Below are positions 1 through 8,054 of a DNA stretch of 64,000 nt, piece after piece. Numbering within the stretch: position 1 is the first letter of the stretch; each line of letters opens with the position of its first letter. A model generated the notes under the pieces. That model had not been told where the DNA came from. It searched no databases and saw only the letters and a list, made by a program, of their open reading frames with translations. Source of the stretch: RFSX01 sp965248155. GTDB lineage: Bacteria > Bacteroidota > Bacteroidia > Chitinophagales > Saprospiraceae. The position numbers and the translations under genes are program-made. The stretch covers positions 930,001 to 994,000 of the forward strand of contig CBDFIO010000002.1 of assembly GCA_965248155.1 (NCBI GenBank), in the 5' to 3' direction.

Positions 1-246
1 GTGCTTCCCAACCCGGTAGTTGGGAATCTAATTTGATTTGTAAGGACTGAAGATCTTGTTTTGTCATAATTATGAAAGCAGAATAGTTGACTTAAGTTTT
101 ACAATTATTCTTGATGAAAGTTTAAAGGTATTTTAATTCCGGAATCCAGAGGTCGAAATTGATGCGTGTCTTGTAAAAAGAACTTTAATACCCTCAATTA
201 ATTCCTTCTGCTGGAATTCAGGGACAAACATTTAATATTTTTTCAA
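1..246. other. Non-coding left edge, possible T9SS tail remnant
   Basis: No intact gene is visible here. The first frame opens with VLPNPVVGNLI before a TGA. This resembles the start of a T9SS type A sorting domain (consensus-like F/Y-PNP...), so it may be a decayed tail of a gene lying to the left. The same bases (5-12 and 19-26) form an 8-bp inverted repeat, TTCCCAAC/GTTGGGAA, around a 6-base loop. It lacks a T tract, so it is not a convincing terminator. Nothing else could be assigned. Confidence 0.25.
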
Positions 247-268
247 AAAGAGAAAGTGCCCAAAGCGG
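247..268 (-). repeat. Orphan 3' end of a tRNA-Leu (direct repeat copy 1)
   Basis: These 22 bases are identical to 367-388, which spans the 3' acceptor strand of the intact tRNA-Leu plus its 3' flank. The match stops abruptly inside the T arm, so only the tail of a tRNA gene is present. It may mark a former attachment site of an element that inserted at the tRNA 3' end, or unequal exchange between tandem tRNA genes. Confidence 0.7.
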
Positions 269-366
269 TGTTCTCTCAATTCCCTATACGTACGCTTTGC
301 TTAGTCGAGGTGACAATATCGCTCAATCGGGATAAACTTCTCGTCCCGCTATTCAAACTTATCAAT

Positions 367-388
367 AAAGAGAAAGTGCCCAAAGCGG
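367..388 (-). repeat. tRNA-Leu 3' end (direct repeat copy 2)
   Basis: This is the second copy of the 22-base repeat found at 247-268. It covers the 3' end of the complete tRNA-Leu gene and 10 bases of its 3' flank. Confidence 0.7.
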
Positions 389-460
389 GACTCGAACCCG
401 CACGCCCATAAGGACACATGGCCCTCAACCATGCCTGTCTACCAGTTCCAACACTTGGGC
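377..460 (-). tRNA. tRNA-Leu (anticodon GAG)
   Basis: On the minus strand the sequence folds as a class II tRNA. The acceptor stem is GCCCAAG with TTTGGGC. The D arm contains GGTAGACAGGC. The anticodon stem CATGG/CCATG carries the loop TTGAGGG, which gives anticodon GAG. A long variable arm (TGTCCTTATGGGCGT) precedes the T arm GCGGGTTCGAGTCCCGC. The discriminator base is A and CCA is not encoded, as is common in Bacteroidota. Pieces of a second, broken tRNA-Leu lie on both sides of it. Confidence 0.95.
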
Positions 461-599
461 AGTGCATGTGGATTGCAAATATAATATAGTTGTAAATAGT
501 AATTCAATAGTTGGAAGTAAAAGTCAAATAAAGCTTGAGATCTGGAATGTTCTGATTTTATAAGGAAACCAAACGGACATCCCGACGTTGAAATTTGGG

Positions 600-630
600 A
601 CCTGTCTACCAGTACTAGCACTTGGGCAGT
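600..630 (-). pseudogene. 5' fragment of a second tRNA-Leu
   Basis: The minus strand reads GCCCAAGTG...CTGGTAGACAGG. It matches the acceptor strand and D arm of the intact tRNA-Leu (about 27 of 31 positions against 433-462). After the D arm the sequence diverges: no anticodon stem, variable arm or T arm follows. It is the broken 5' half of a tRNA-Leu lying 140 bp from the intact gene. Confidence 0.65.
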
Positions 631-677
631 TGAGAAGGGAGTACAAATATTGATAGGATTATTTTCTGTTAAATATT

Positions 678-692
678 TATGACTATCGGATT
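678..692 (+). repeat. Left terminal inverted repeat of the IS1595 element
   Basis: TATGACTATCGGATT is the exact reverse complement of 1711-1725. The transposase start codon lies about 50 bases inside it. Confidence 0.8.
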
Positions 693-745
693 GCTTGCAC
701 AAGACACTATAATTTCGTATCTTTCTAATTATTAGACACTTAGTT

Positions 746-1708
746 ATGAAGTTACAAGATTTTTTCAAAAAGTATCCAGATGAAGCAAGCTGCAAAGCTC
801 ACTTTAAAGCAGAAAGAGATAGACAAGGAGTTATTTGTAAGCGTTGCCAATCTCAAGAGCATTATTGGCTATCCACAAGAAGTCAATACCAATGTAAATC
901 CTGTAAGTTTAGAACGACTTTACGTAGTGGAACATTACTACATAAATCTCAGCTACCCTACTACTATTGGTATTTTGGAATGATGATGCTTACCAGCACA
1001 AAAAAGAGTTTTTCTGCATTAGAAATACAAAGACAGTTAGGTCATCCCTATTATGAGCCTATTTGGTATATGCTTCATAAAATACGTCACTCTATGGGTA
1101 GGCGAGATGATAATTATCTTCTTGGTAATCAAGTTGAACTTGATGAAGGTTTCTTTGAAATAGTTCCCAACAAAGAAAGACGAGATCAAACCGTAATAGA
1201 ATTAGAAAACAATGATGGAAAATATAAGAGAGGTAAAGGAAGTCAAAAGCAAGCAATAGTATTGGTTATGGCTGAATCAATATCTGTGGAACCTACTAAA
1301 AAATACAGGCACAAAACCAATAAAAAAGTGAGATCCATTAAAATGAAATTACTAGATGACCTTAGCAAAGAAAGCACCAATGCACAAGTAGAACAAGCTA
1401 TTGATACAAAAACATCTGCAATAACAGACGGAGCTAATAACTATAATGATTTAGCAAACAGCCTCACTGACCATAAAGCTGTGGTAATAAAGGACAAGAA
1501 AGAGACTCGTAAAATTCTGCCTTGGGTTCATATAGTCATAAGCAATGCCAAAAGATTGCTGTTAGATGTGCATCATTCCATTGGTGAGCAATATCTGCAA
1601 AGTTATCTCGATGAGTTCTGCTATAAGTTTAATAGAAAATACTTCAATTCTGTATTCGATAGAGTTGTAACTAACTCTGTATCTGTAAAATGGGAGGTAA
1701 ATATGTAA
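746..1708 (+). CDS. IS1595-family transposase
   Basis: This 320-residue DDE-type transposase is likely to move the surrounding element. The N-terminus holds a zinc ribbon with two CxxC pairs (CKRC near residue 31 and CKSC near 51), typical of ISXO2/IS1595 enzymes. The core shows VELDEGFFE (first acidic residue), AITDGANNY (second) and HIVISNAKRLL...YLDEFCYKFNR (the final block, with N as in the DDN/E variants of the family). The length is normal and no frameshift or stop is seen, so it may be active. It reads away from the tRNA-Leu and ends just before the right inverted repeat. Confidence 0.92.
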   Translation: MKLQDFFKKYPDEASCKAHFKAERDRQGVICKRCQSQEHYWLSTRSQYQCKSCKFRTTLRSGTLLHKSQLPYYYWYFGMMMLTSTKKSFSALEIQRQLGHPYYEPIWYMLHKIRHSMGRRDDNYLLGNQVELDEGFFEIVPNKERRDQTVIELENNDGKYKRGKGSQKQAIVLVMAESISVEPTKKYRHKTNKKVRSIKMKLLDDLSKESTNAQVEQAIDTKTSAITDGANNYNDLANSLTDHKAVVIKDKKETRKILPWVHIVISNAKRLLLDVHHSIGEQYLQSYLDEFCYKFNRKYFNSVFDRVVTNSVSVKWEVNM

Positions 1709-1710
1709 TT

Positions 1711-1725
1711 AATCCGATAGTCATA
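1711..1725 (-). repeat. Right terminal inverted repeat of the IS1595 element
   Basis: AATCCGATAGTCATA is the exact complement of the left end at 678-692. It lies 2 bases after the transposase stop codon. Confidence 0.8.
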
Positions 1726-1854
1726 TAATATAATCTATCAAAAAAACTAGAAGGAATTAGATATTTTGAGCCAGACAATTTTTTTCTCTACATATAGACA
1801 ATATTCTTAATTGGTGAATATTAAAATATATTGCCTCTTAAACAGCAATTACTT

Positions 1855-2001
1855 ATGTATAGGAAACTTTTTAATAAGTTTTTTGTTTATATAATTGACT
1901 TTTGTAAAATTACTAACTACATTAGCCAAAGAGAAAGACGAAAATCTCTCAACTATTTATTGGATTTAGACATTATTACTCCGTTTTTGGAGTCTATATA
2001 A
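1855..2001 (+). CDS. Possible 48-residue small protein in the IS-to-MFS gap
   Basis: The 310-base gap between the IS and the MFS gene contains one short ATG-started frame with stop TAA. The product would be basic and amphipathic, beginning MYRKLFNKFFVYIIDF and ending LDIITPFLESI. I do not recognise it, there is no clear ribosome binding site, and it may be chance or a relic of a neighbouring gene. Nothing else is visible in this gap apart from the terminator at its right end. Confidence 0.2.
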   Translation: MYRKLFNKFFVYIIDFCKITNYISQRERRKSLNYLLDLDIITPFLESI

Positions 2002-2035
2002 AGATGTAGTTTTCTTATTTTGAGACCTTAGTCGA

Positions 2036-2065
2036 AAAAGCCCGAGTTATCGAACTTGGGCTTTT
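2036..2065. terminator. Bidirectional Rho-independent terminator
   Basis: AAAAGCCCGAGTT-ATCG-AACTTGGGCTTTT forms a GC-rich hairpin with A and T runs on its two sides, so it can work on both strands. It overlaps the end of the MFS gene: the last six codons (encoding KAQVR plus the stop) make up one arm and the loop. Confidence 0.85.
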
Positions 2066-3264
2066 CGCATTTTAGTCGTCAATATTAAAAGACTTGCAAT
2101 TATACATACTGCTCCTCTCCCTATCCATAATACATTAAATCCAAAAAGATCTGCAATAAACAATCCTGTCATCGGCGCAATAATATGAGAAATAGAAAAA
2201 GTCATCGTATACAAACCCATATATTTTCCCCGATTGTAATCCTGAGAAAATGTTAGAGCATAGGCATTACTAAACGGGAAACTTAGAATTTCCCCTACTG
2301 TAATAAACATGGTAAATATTAATGCAGCCATTAAATAGTGAGGTATTATTCCGAGTATGATGTAAGCAATTCCCATTAATATTCCTCCAATAATGACAAG
2401 GTTTATAGTAGAATACTTCTGCTCAACTTTAAAAATGAGAGGCATTTCAATGATGGCAATAATAAGTCCATTAAGTGCCATCAAAATTCCAATTTTTGAT
2501 TCATCAAATCCAAAATCTGTTTTAAAGAACAAGGGAACAGAATAGATTAATTGCAGAAATACGACTATAGTGATTGTGAACAAGGATAGAAATAAAAGAT
2601 AAGAACCATTTCTCCAAGGTAAATCAGGGTTATCAGATTGTTCTTTTGTCAGTTCAATCGTTGAACTTCTTTGCTTGCGATGCCTAAATAAAAAATAGAA
2701 CAAGATCCCACCAAGCAAAATGGTTGTTCCATTAATCAAAAATAGAAAGTCATAACCCAATTTTGCAGCTACATATCCTCCCATAAAAGGGCCAACAGCA
2801 TATCCTAAATTAACAGCAAGACGAACTAATGAAAGAGAACGAGTTGTATTTTCCTTTTTAGAAAAAGCTTGTATAGCCGTGAGATTCGCAGGTCGAAAAG
2901 AATCTGCTATTAAACTTAACATAAAAATACCCCCACAAAGCCAATAGAAATCCTTGAGAAACATCACGCCATAGAATGCCAGACCAGTCAGAATAAGACT
3001 TACAATCATTACCTTGAAGAATCCAATCCTATCTGTTAATATTCCTCCTATAAAAGCACCTGTTACAGATCTTAAACCAAAACAAGCCATTATGATTCCA
3101 CATTGCTTTAAACTAAAGTCTAATTCTTGATTTAAGTAAATTGTGATGAACGGAAGGACCATGGCGCCGCTTCTATTAATGAGCATAACCAGCGACAAAA
3201 GCCAAATTTCTTTCGATAGACCCTCAAAAGACTTATAATAAACACTATCTCGAAATCTGATCAA
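2047..3264 (-). CDS. MFS transporter
   Basis: This 405-residue protein has about twelve hydrophobic segments and is predicted to be an inner-membrane carrier of the major facilitator superfamily. The loop after the second segment reads GGILTDRIGFFKV, a motif A-like signature, and a central hydrophilic loop of roughly 30 residues separates the two six-helix halves. It resembles MdtH/YajR-type exporters, but the substrate cannot be read from sequence. Its ATG overlaps the stop of the upstream MlaF-type ATPase gene (ATGA overlap), so it is the third gene of a tightly coupled operon. The terminator hairpin is built into its last codons. Confidence 0.85.
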   Translation of the reverse strand: MIRFRDSVYYKSFEGLSKEIWLLSLVMLINRSGAMVLPFITIYLNQELDFSLKQCGIIMACFGLRSVTGAFIGGILTDRIGFFKVMIVSLILTGLAFYGVMFLKDFYWLCGGIFMLSLIADSFRPANLTAIQAFSKKENTTRSLSLVRLAVNLGYAVGPFMGGYVAAKLGYDFLFLINGTTILLGGILFYFLFRHRKQRSSTIELTKEQSDNPDLPWRNGSYLLFLSLFTITIVVFLQLIYSVPLFFKTDFGFDESKIGILMALNGLIIAIIEMPLIFKVEQKYSTINLVIIGGILMGIAYIILGIIPHYLMAALIFTMFITVGEILSFPFSNAYALTFSQDYNRGKYMGLYTMTFSISHIIAPMTGLFIADLFGFNVLWIGRGAVCIIASLLILTTKMRKAQVR

Positions 3265-4043
3265 ATCTGATCTGAATTCAATGGATTTGCTAGAGCTCTA
3301 TTTTTTAATTTTTGCAAAAATGGACTAGCGAAAATAAAATTCTGAAGTATCTGATTCGGATTTTCTAGGACTTCATCTTTATTCCCTTGCCATGCTAGTT
3401 TGCCTTCATGAAGTAAACATATATTCTCACCAATTTCCATTACCGAATTCATATCATGTGTATTGATGATAGTTGTTATCTGATTTTCATCTGTTATATC
3501 AGAAAGGAGCTCATCAATTTTGATGGCTGTTTTAGGATCAAGACCAGAATTGGGTTCATCAGCAAATAAGTATTGTGGGTTCAAAACTATAGCTCGTGCA
3601 ATCCCAACACGTTTTTGCATACCACCAGAAATCTCTGAAGGGTATTTGTTGTTGATGCCTTCCATATTAACACGTTCGAGACAGTAATTGACGCGATCTA
3701 GCTTTTCTTTGTAAGTTCTCCGAGTAAACATATCCATCGGAAAGCGGATATTTTCTTCTACAGTCAGCGAATCAAAAAGTGCATTTCCTTGAAACAACAT
3801 CCCAACTTTCATTCTTAATTTGAGTAATTCATTTTTTGACATTTTGCACAAATCCTCTTTGTCATACCAGACGTGTCCCTCTGTAGGTAAGAGTAAACCA
3901 ACAAGAATTTTTAATAATACTGTTTTACCGGCACCACTTTTCCCAATTATCAAATTGGTTTTCCCACTCTCGAAAGTAAAATCGATTCCTTTTAGAACAT
4001 CAAGGTCGTCAAAGGACTTAAATATGGATTCAGCTCGTATCAT
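3261..4043 (-). CDS. ABC transporter ATPase, MlaF/Mkl type
   Basis: This 260-residue cytoplasmic ATPase is predicted to power an MlaE-type lipid transporter. Walker A is GKSGAGKT (residues 34-41), the Q-loop lies near LFQGNALF, the signature is SGGMQKR (139-145) and Walker B is YLFADEPNSGLDP. SGGMQKR rather than the common SGGQ is typical of MlaF/Mkl proteins that handle phospholipid traffic between membranes. The gene starts on the last base of the MlaE stop (TAATG) and overlaps the MFS gene by 4 bases. No MCE/MlaD substrate-binding gene follows, unlike usual mla operons. Family assignment is strong; the lipid substrate is inferred. Confidence 0.9.
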   Translation of the reverse strand: MIRAESIFKSFDDLDVLKGIDFTFESGKTNLIIGKSGAGKTVLLKILVGLLLPTEGHVWYDKEDLCKMSKNELLKLRMKVGMLFQGNALFDSLTVEENIRFPMDMFTRRTYKEKLDRVNYCLERVNMEGINNKYPSEISGGMQKRVGIARAIVLNPQYLFADEPNSGLDPKTAIKIDELLSDITDENQITTIINTHDMNSVMEIGENICLLHEGKLAWQGNKDEVLENPNQILQNFIFASPFLQKLKNRALANPLNSDQI

Positions 4044-4789
4044 TAACTTGTTAAAACTACTGCGATGATATAATCAGCGATAAGAATTACAATAATTCCA
4101 AAAACAACCGCTCTTGTACTTGCCTGCCCTAATTCAATACTGCCTCCTTTTACAAAATAGCCTTGATAACATGCTATTGATGTCAGGATATATGCAAAAA
4201 CTACGGCCTTACAATACATCATAGTAACATTGAAAGGGTCAAAAAATGATCTTAATCCCTGAATAAACTCTTCACTTGAAAAGGAACCTGAATATAAGGT
4301 AGCAACATATCCACCAGAAATACTGATGATTGCAGCCACAGAAATTAATAAAGGGATAACAAGAAGTGCAGCAATTATTTTTGGCAGGACCAAATAGGAA
4401 GAAGTATTGACACCCATGATTTCCATGGCATCTATGTGTTCTTTTTGACGCATTCCACCGATCTCGGAGGCAATATTAGAACCTACTTTACCAGCGAGTA
4501 TAATAGATGAAAACGTAGCTGCTAACTCTATGATCGACATATCTCTTACGATATAGCCGATATAATAACTGGGAATAAATGTGCCATCCAATTGATAAAT
4601 AAACTGAACAGCTGTCACAGCACCAATAAAAAAAGAAACAACAAAAATGATCATCAAAGAGCCAATGCCAATACTGTGCATTTGTCTCACTGTTTCTTTA
4701 TAATACATGGACCAGTTTTCCGGCAATTTGTAGATCATTCTATGCCAACGAACATATCGTCCTATATGAAAAAGTATATTTAGATTCAT
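4043..4789 (-). CDS. MlaE-family ABC transporter permease
   Basis: This 248-residue integral membrane protein is the permease partner of the adjacent MlaF-type ATPase. It begins with an amphipathic segment (residues 1-45) followed by about five membrane helices. The conserved cytoplasmic coupling region reads GKVGSNIASEIGGMRQ then EHIDAMEIMGVN, matching the MlaE/YrbE signature. It is the first gene of the operon, with a 176-bp divergent gap to the SDR gene at 4966. In other bacteria MlaE works with MlaF, MlaD and MlaB. Only MlaF is next to it here. Confidence 0.9.
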   Translation of the reverse strand: MNLNILFHIGRYVRWHRMIYKLPENWSMYYKETVRQMHSIGIGSLMIIFVVSFFIGAVTAVQFIYQLDGTFIPSYYIGYIVRDMSIIELAATFSSIILAGKVGSNIASEIGGMRQKEHIDAMEIMGVNTSSYLVLPKIIAALLVIPLLISVAAIISISGGYVATLYSGSFSSEEFIQGLRSFFDPFNVTMMYCKAVVFAYILTSIACYQGYFVKGGSIELGQASTRAVVFGIIVILIADYIIAVVLTS

Positions 4790-4965
4790 ATGATAAAGTC
4801 AATGTGAAGGTAATCTTTTCAGCCTGATTCATCCATTACCAGAGCTAACAAAACATATTTTTGTTTCTTATTATTATGATTGGTCTGCAATCTTATAGAA
4901 TTGAAAATTAAATGGTCAGAAGGAATAATCTATTTTTTTAGCACTTTAGCCTTTCAATTGATATT

Positions 4966-5667
4966 ATGAACGCTATTATAACAGGAGCTACAAAAGGAAT
5001 AGGACGTGCAATTGCAGAGAATCTTGCAATAAGAGGCAATAATTTATGTATTTGTTCTAGAAGCGAAGAAGATCTGTCAAATACCAAAGAATTACTTCTA
5101 AAACTAAATCCGGGAATTGAAGTTCATACCATGAAATGTGATTTGAGCAAGAAAGATGAAACCCTGGCTTTTGGATCTTTTTGTTTGAAAATGTTTGATC
5201 GCATAGATGCATTAGTAAATAATGCAGGCCTATTTCTACCAGGTGAAATTAATAAAGAAGAGGAAGGAGTTCTTGAGAAAATGATCGAAACCAATCTTTA
5301 TAGTGCATATCATCTTACCAGGTCTTTGGTGAAGAACATGATTGAAAATAGATCTGGTTATATCATTAATATAGCATCAATTGCAAGTTTTATGTCTTAC
5401 CCAAATGGAGGCTCATATAGTATTTCAAAATTTGCGATGAGAGGGTTTTCTATGGTTTTGAGGGAAGAGCTTAAAACACACAACATTAAGGTAACGACAG
5501 TTATGCCTGGTGCTACATGGTCTAACTCATGGGCAGGTGCTGACCTTCCATTAGAACGTTTGATGGCAGCTAAGGATATAGCCACATCGGTGTGTGCCGC
5601 TTTTGACCTCTCCGATTCTGCAGTTATTGAAGAACTTATAATAAGACCACAATTGGGGGATCTGTAA
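4966..5667 (+). CDS. Short-chain dehydrogenase/reductase
   Basis: This 233-residue classical SDR enzyme is a soluble NAD(P)-dependent oxidoreductase. The cofactor motif TGATKGIG lies at residues 6-13, NNAG at 85-88, and the catalytic set is S138, Y151 and K155 (YSISK). The arginine/serine after the second strand (CSRSEED) suggests an NADP preference, though this is inferred. The length is normal for the family. It stands alone: divergent from the mla-like operon and convergent with the membrane protein gene, whose stop codon starts on the next base. The substrate is unknown. Confidence 0.88.
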   Translation: MNAIITGATKGIGRAIAENLAIRGNNLCICSRSEEDLSNTKELLLKLNPGIEVHTMKCDLSKKDETLAFGSFCLKMFDRIDALVNNAGLFLPGEINKEEEGVLEKMIETNLYSAYHLTRSLVKNMIENRSGYIINIASIASFMSYPNGGSYSISKFAMRGFSMVLREELKTHNIKVTTVMPGATWSNSWAGADLPLERLMAAKDIATSVCAAFDLSDSAVIEELIIRPQLGDL

Positions 5668-7320
5668 TTACTCAATGAAAAATGCAGATTCTGGCCAGTC
5701 TGTGGATTCCCAATCAAGTCCATTCGAATAGATGAAGACCTGATTTTTTCTTTTCTGTTTGATATCCAAATCATAAAACCAATCTCCGCGTTCTACAACA
5801 TACTCGTCAGTTTCGTAGCTGCTCAGGCCGATTCCGTTTTTCCAAAACCAGTTTCCGTATTGATTAAAAGAGACTCTGATTTTTCCATTCTCAAGAAATT
5901 GTATTTTAATTCCATCTTGGGCTGTTGCCGCATTGAATTGTGCTACGTCAAAGATTTTAGCTTTGTTTTTGATTTTCTGATTGAAGTGTAATCCCATTTT
6001 GAAAAAAGAAGCTTCATTCGCATAATCACGAAACAGAAGAAGTCCTTGATAATTATCAGGAATTCCAAGGATGAATACTTCTTCATCTTCATTTATATGT
6101 GTATAATTTTCAAGTAGCTTGTTATTAATTATGGAAGCGATATAACTGTTCTGAATCATCTTAGCAAAAAATAATAAAGCAAAGGCGATATAACTCATCA
6201 TCAAGATATTCTTCAACCACATATATTTTATAGAGTTCAAAAAGAGAAAAAGACCCGAGATAAAGAATAGGCTTGAAAAATATCCATATCGATCATTTTC
6301 AAATAGCAGTATCCAGCTAAAAAAAAGTGTAATAACCGGAGCAATTCCTAAAAAGAAAAGCAGTGATTTTGTAAAAGCCAGTTTATCGATGTTGGTTAAA
6401 TTGTTCCATTTTTTTAAAAAAAATGCAATTATAAAAAAGGTGATTAATAGTGCCGTATAGATCACTTCACGACGGGCTAAAAAGCCATAGAAAGCAGATT
6501 TGTAATTAAAAGGCCAGAAGTGAACAAAGAGTAGATTTTTAAAAAAATATTTTAAACTATTACCTCCTAATAGGTCTAATGAAAAAACAAAATGTTTTTC
6601 CACTCCATAATGACCAATATAGTTTCCTAATGTCCACTTGCTTAATAACAAATAAAAAATCAGAATTAATATTTGTGGAATGAATATCCTTTTTATGTGT
6701 ATGCTGAGATTTTTTTTCTCTGAATGTATTAAGTAAAAAAGGAGAATATAAACTAAGCTAATGAGTGGATATATAAAACTTATCTCGATCGTAAACAGAT
6801 TTAATAGATAAAGCAAATGCATCCACTTCAAAATGGAATTGTTATTATTCTTTAAATATTTTAGGGTAATGAGAATTGTACTTGATAATAAGAGAAAGGA
6901 TAATAAGTAGTGTAAACATGCTTTCCAGATTACAGCTTCGACGTTATAAGGAAAAATTAAAAAAGCAAAACTTATAACATAGGGAACAAAAGGGTGGATA
7001 TTTTCGCATTTGAAAAGTGCCATACTCCTTTGGATCAATCTCAATACTAGATAGGAGTTAAAACCATGCAAAAATGCAAATAAGAGATACCAGGGAATTG
7101 CAGCTGTACCCCAAATTGAATAAAAAGAATAATTCAAAAAATGGAAAAATTGATGAAGGCCCGGGTAATTGAAACAATGAATTATGTCATGAGCCGAACC
7201 TGCTTCATATCTCGACATCCAATTTAAATAATCGGTAACCATTCCATAATCCTTAGATGGAAGAAATAAAATTATAGAACTAAGGATGAAGAGAGCGGGG
7301 TGTAAAATTTTTCTATTCAA
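5668..7320 (-). CDS. Large polytopic membrane protein of unknown function
   Basis: This 550-residue protein has roughly eleven hydrophobic segments over residues 1-390 and a soluble C-terminal part of about 150 residues (from GIPDNYQGLLLF on) rich in aromatic residues. The short acidic/aromatic extracytoplasmic loop after the first helix (MVTDYLNWMSRYE) and the overall plan recall GT-C glycosyltransferases such as PMT/ArnT-like enzymes. No DE or DD motif is clear enough to assign activity, so I do not name it. It is monocistronic, ends adjacent to the SDR stop codon, and is separated by about 50 bases from the response regulator gene. Confidence 0.6.
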   Translation of the reverse strand: MNRKILHPALFILSSIILFLPSKDYGMVTDYLNWMSRYEAGSAHDIIHCFNYPGLHQFFHFLNYSFYSIWGTAAIPWYLLFAFLHGFNSYLVLRLIQRSMALFKCENIHPFVPYVISFAFLIFPYNVEAVIWKACLHYLLSFLLLSSTILITLKYLKNNNNSILKWMHLLYLLNLFTIEISFIYPLISLVYILLFYLIHSEKKNLSIHIKRIFIPQILILIFYLLLSKWTLGNYIGHYGVEKHFVFSLDLLGGNSLKYFFKNLLFVHFWPFNYKSAFYGFLARREVIYTALLITFFIIAFFLKKWNNLTNIDKLAFTKSLLFFLGIAPVITLFFSWILLFENDRYGYFSSLFFISGLFLFLNSIKYMWLKNILMMSYIAFALLFFAKMIQNSYIASIINNKLLENYTHINEDEEVFILGIPDNYQGLLLFRDYANEASFFKMGLHFNQKIKNKAKIFDVAQFNAATAQDGIKIQFLENGKIRVSFNQYGNWFWKNGIGLSSYETDEYVVERGDWFYDLDIKQKRKNQVFIYSNGLDWESTDWPESAFFIE

Positions 7321-7370
7321 ATGATGTCAATTTTCTTTGAAGATAAGAGCTTTAAAGTTTTTCTCTTTGC

Positions 7371-8054
7371 TTATTCATTCAATCTAAAACCTACTCCATG
7401 AATATTTTCAAGAGTAATTGTTTGGTCATTGCGTAGATATTTACGCAGTCTGCTTATAAAAACATCCATACTTCTACCCATAAAATAATCATTCTCTCCC
7501 CAGATTCTTTCTAGGATTGTACTTCGTTCAACAATTTTATTTTTATTCGTAATCAGCATTTTTAGCAAGTCCGCTTCCTTCTTGGTAAGCTGTTGAATAT
7601 CATTCTCAGCCTTAAGTTGCAAATTATCGTGGTCGAGAACATAGTGACCAACTTTTAGTATTCCTAACTCATGGCTACCGGTTACATATCTTCTTTTAAG
7701 AAATATTTTGATTTTCAAAATAAGCTCTTCGATGCTAAATGGTTTTGTGATATAATCATCGGCTCCGAGTTTGAGGCCTTTGATTTTATCCTCTTTTAAG
7801 GACTTGGCAGTAAGAAATATGATTGGAATCTCTGAATGCCTGCTTCTTATTTCTTCAGCTACGGCGAAACCATCCATCTCAGGTAACATGACATCAACCA
7901 GGCAGAGGTCGAACGTGTCTTTTTTGAATATTCTAATGGCTTCCTTTCCATCTTTTGCATGAGTCACCTTATAACCATTCAACTCAAGATTGTCTTTAGT
8001 AACAAAACTCAATACTTCATCATCTTCAACGTATAATATATGTTCTTGACTCAT
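7371..8054 (-). CDS. OmpR/PhoB-family response regulator
   Basis: This 227-residue transcriptional regulator has an N-terminal receiver domain with the acidic pocket EDD (residues 10-12), phospho-acceptor D54 (LVDVMLPEMDG) and the conserved lysine in ITKPFS. A winged-helix DNA-binding domain follows (DLLKMLITNKNKIVERSTILERIWG...MDVFISRLRKYL). Its start codon overlaps the stop of the histidine kinase gene (TAATG), so the pair is translationally coupled. The arrangement resembles RprXY of Bacteroides. The regulon cannot be read here. Confidence 0.92.
   Translation of the reverse strand: MSQEHILYVEDDEVLSFVTKDNLELNGYKVTHAKDGKEAIRIFKKDTFDLCLVDVMLPEMDGFAVAEEIRSRHSEIPIIFLTAKSLKEDKIKGLKLGADDYITKPFSIEELILKIKIFLKRRYVTGSHELGILKVGHYVLDHDNLQLKAENDIQQLTKKEADLLKMLITNKNKIVERSTILERIWGENDYFMGRSMDVFISRLRKYLRNDQTITLENIHGVGFRLNE

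Larger units (their letters stand above)
678..1725 (+). mobile_element. IS1595-family insertion sequence, apparently complete
   Basis: A single transposase gene is flanked by perfect 15-bp terminal inverted repeats, TATGACTATCGGATT at 678-692 and its complement at 1711-1725. IS1595 elements normally make 8-bp target duplications. The 8 bases outside each end (670-677 and 1726-1733) do not match, so either the insertion is old or the true ends lie a few bases inside. The element is about 1.05 kb and sits beside the tRNA-Leu debris. Confidence 0.85.

Noticed and set aside
247..388. CRISPR-like repeat from the two 22-base copies
   Set aside because: There are only two copies and both are explained by tRNA 3' ends; no CRISPR array was seen anywhere in the window.
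439..795. 118-codon minus-strand frame over the tRNA fragments
   Set aside because: It is a frame running through the tRNA-Leu 5' end, the tRNA debris and the IS1595 left end, with no coding signs.
780..983. 67-codon frame inside the IS1595 transposase
   Set aside because: It is an alternate frame of a gene with clear zinc-ribbon and DDE motifs in the main frame.
5397..5774. 125-codon minus-strand frame across the SDR end
   Set aside because: It overlaps the conserved SDR gene on the other strand and has no recognisable protein features.
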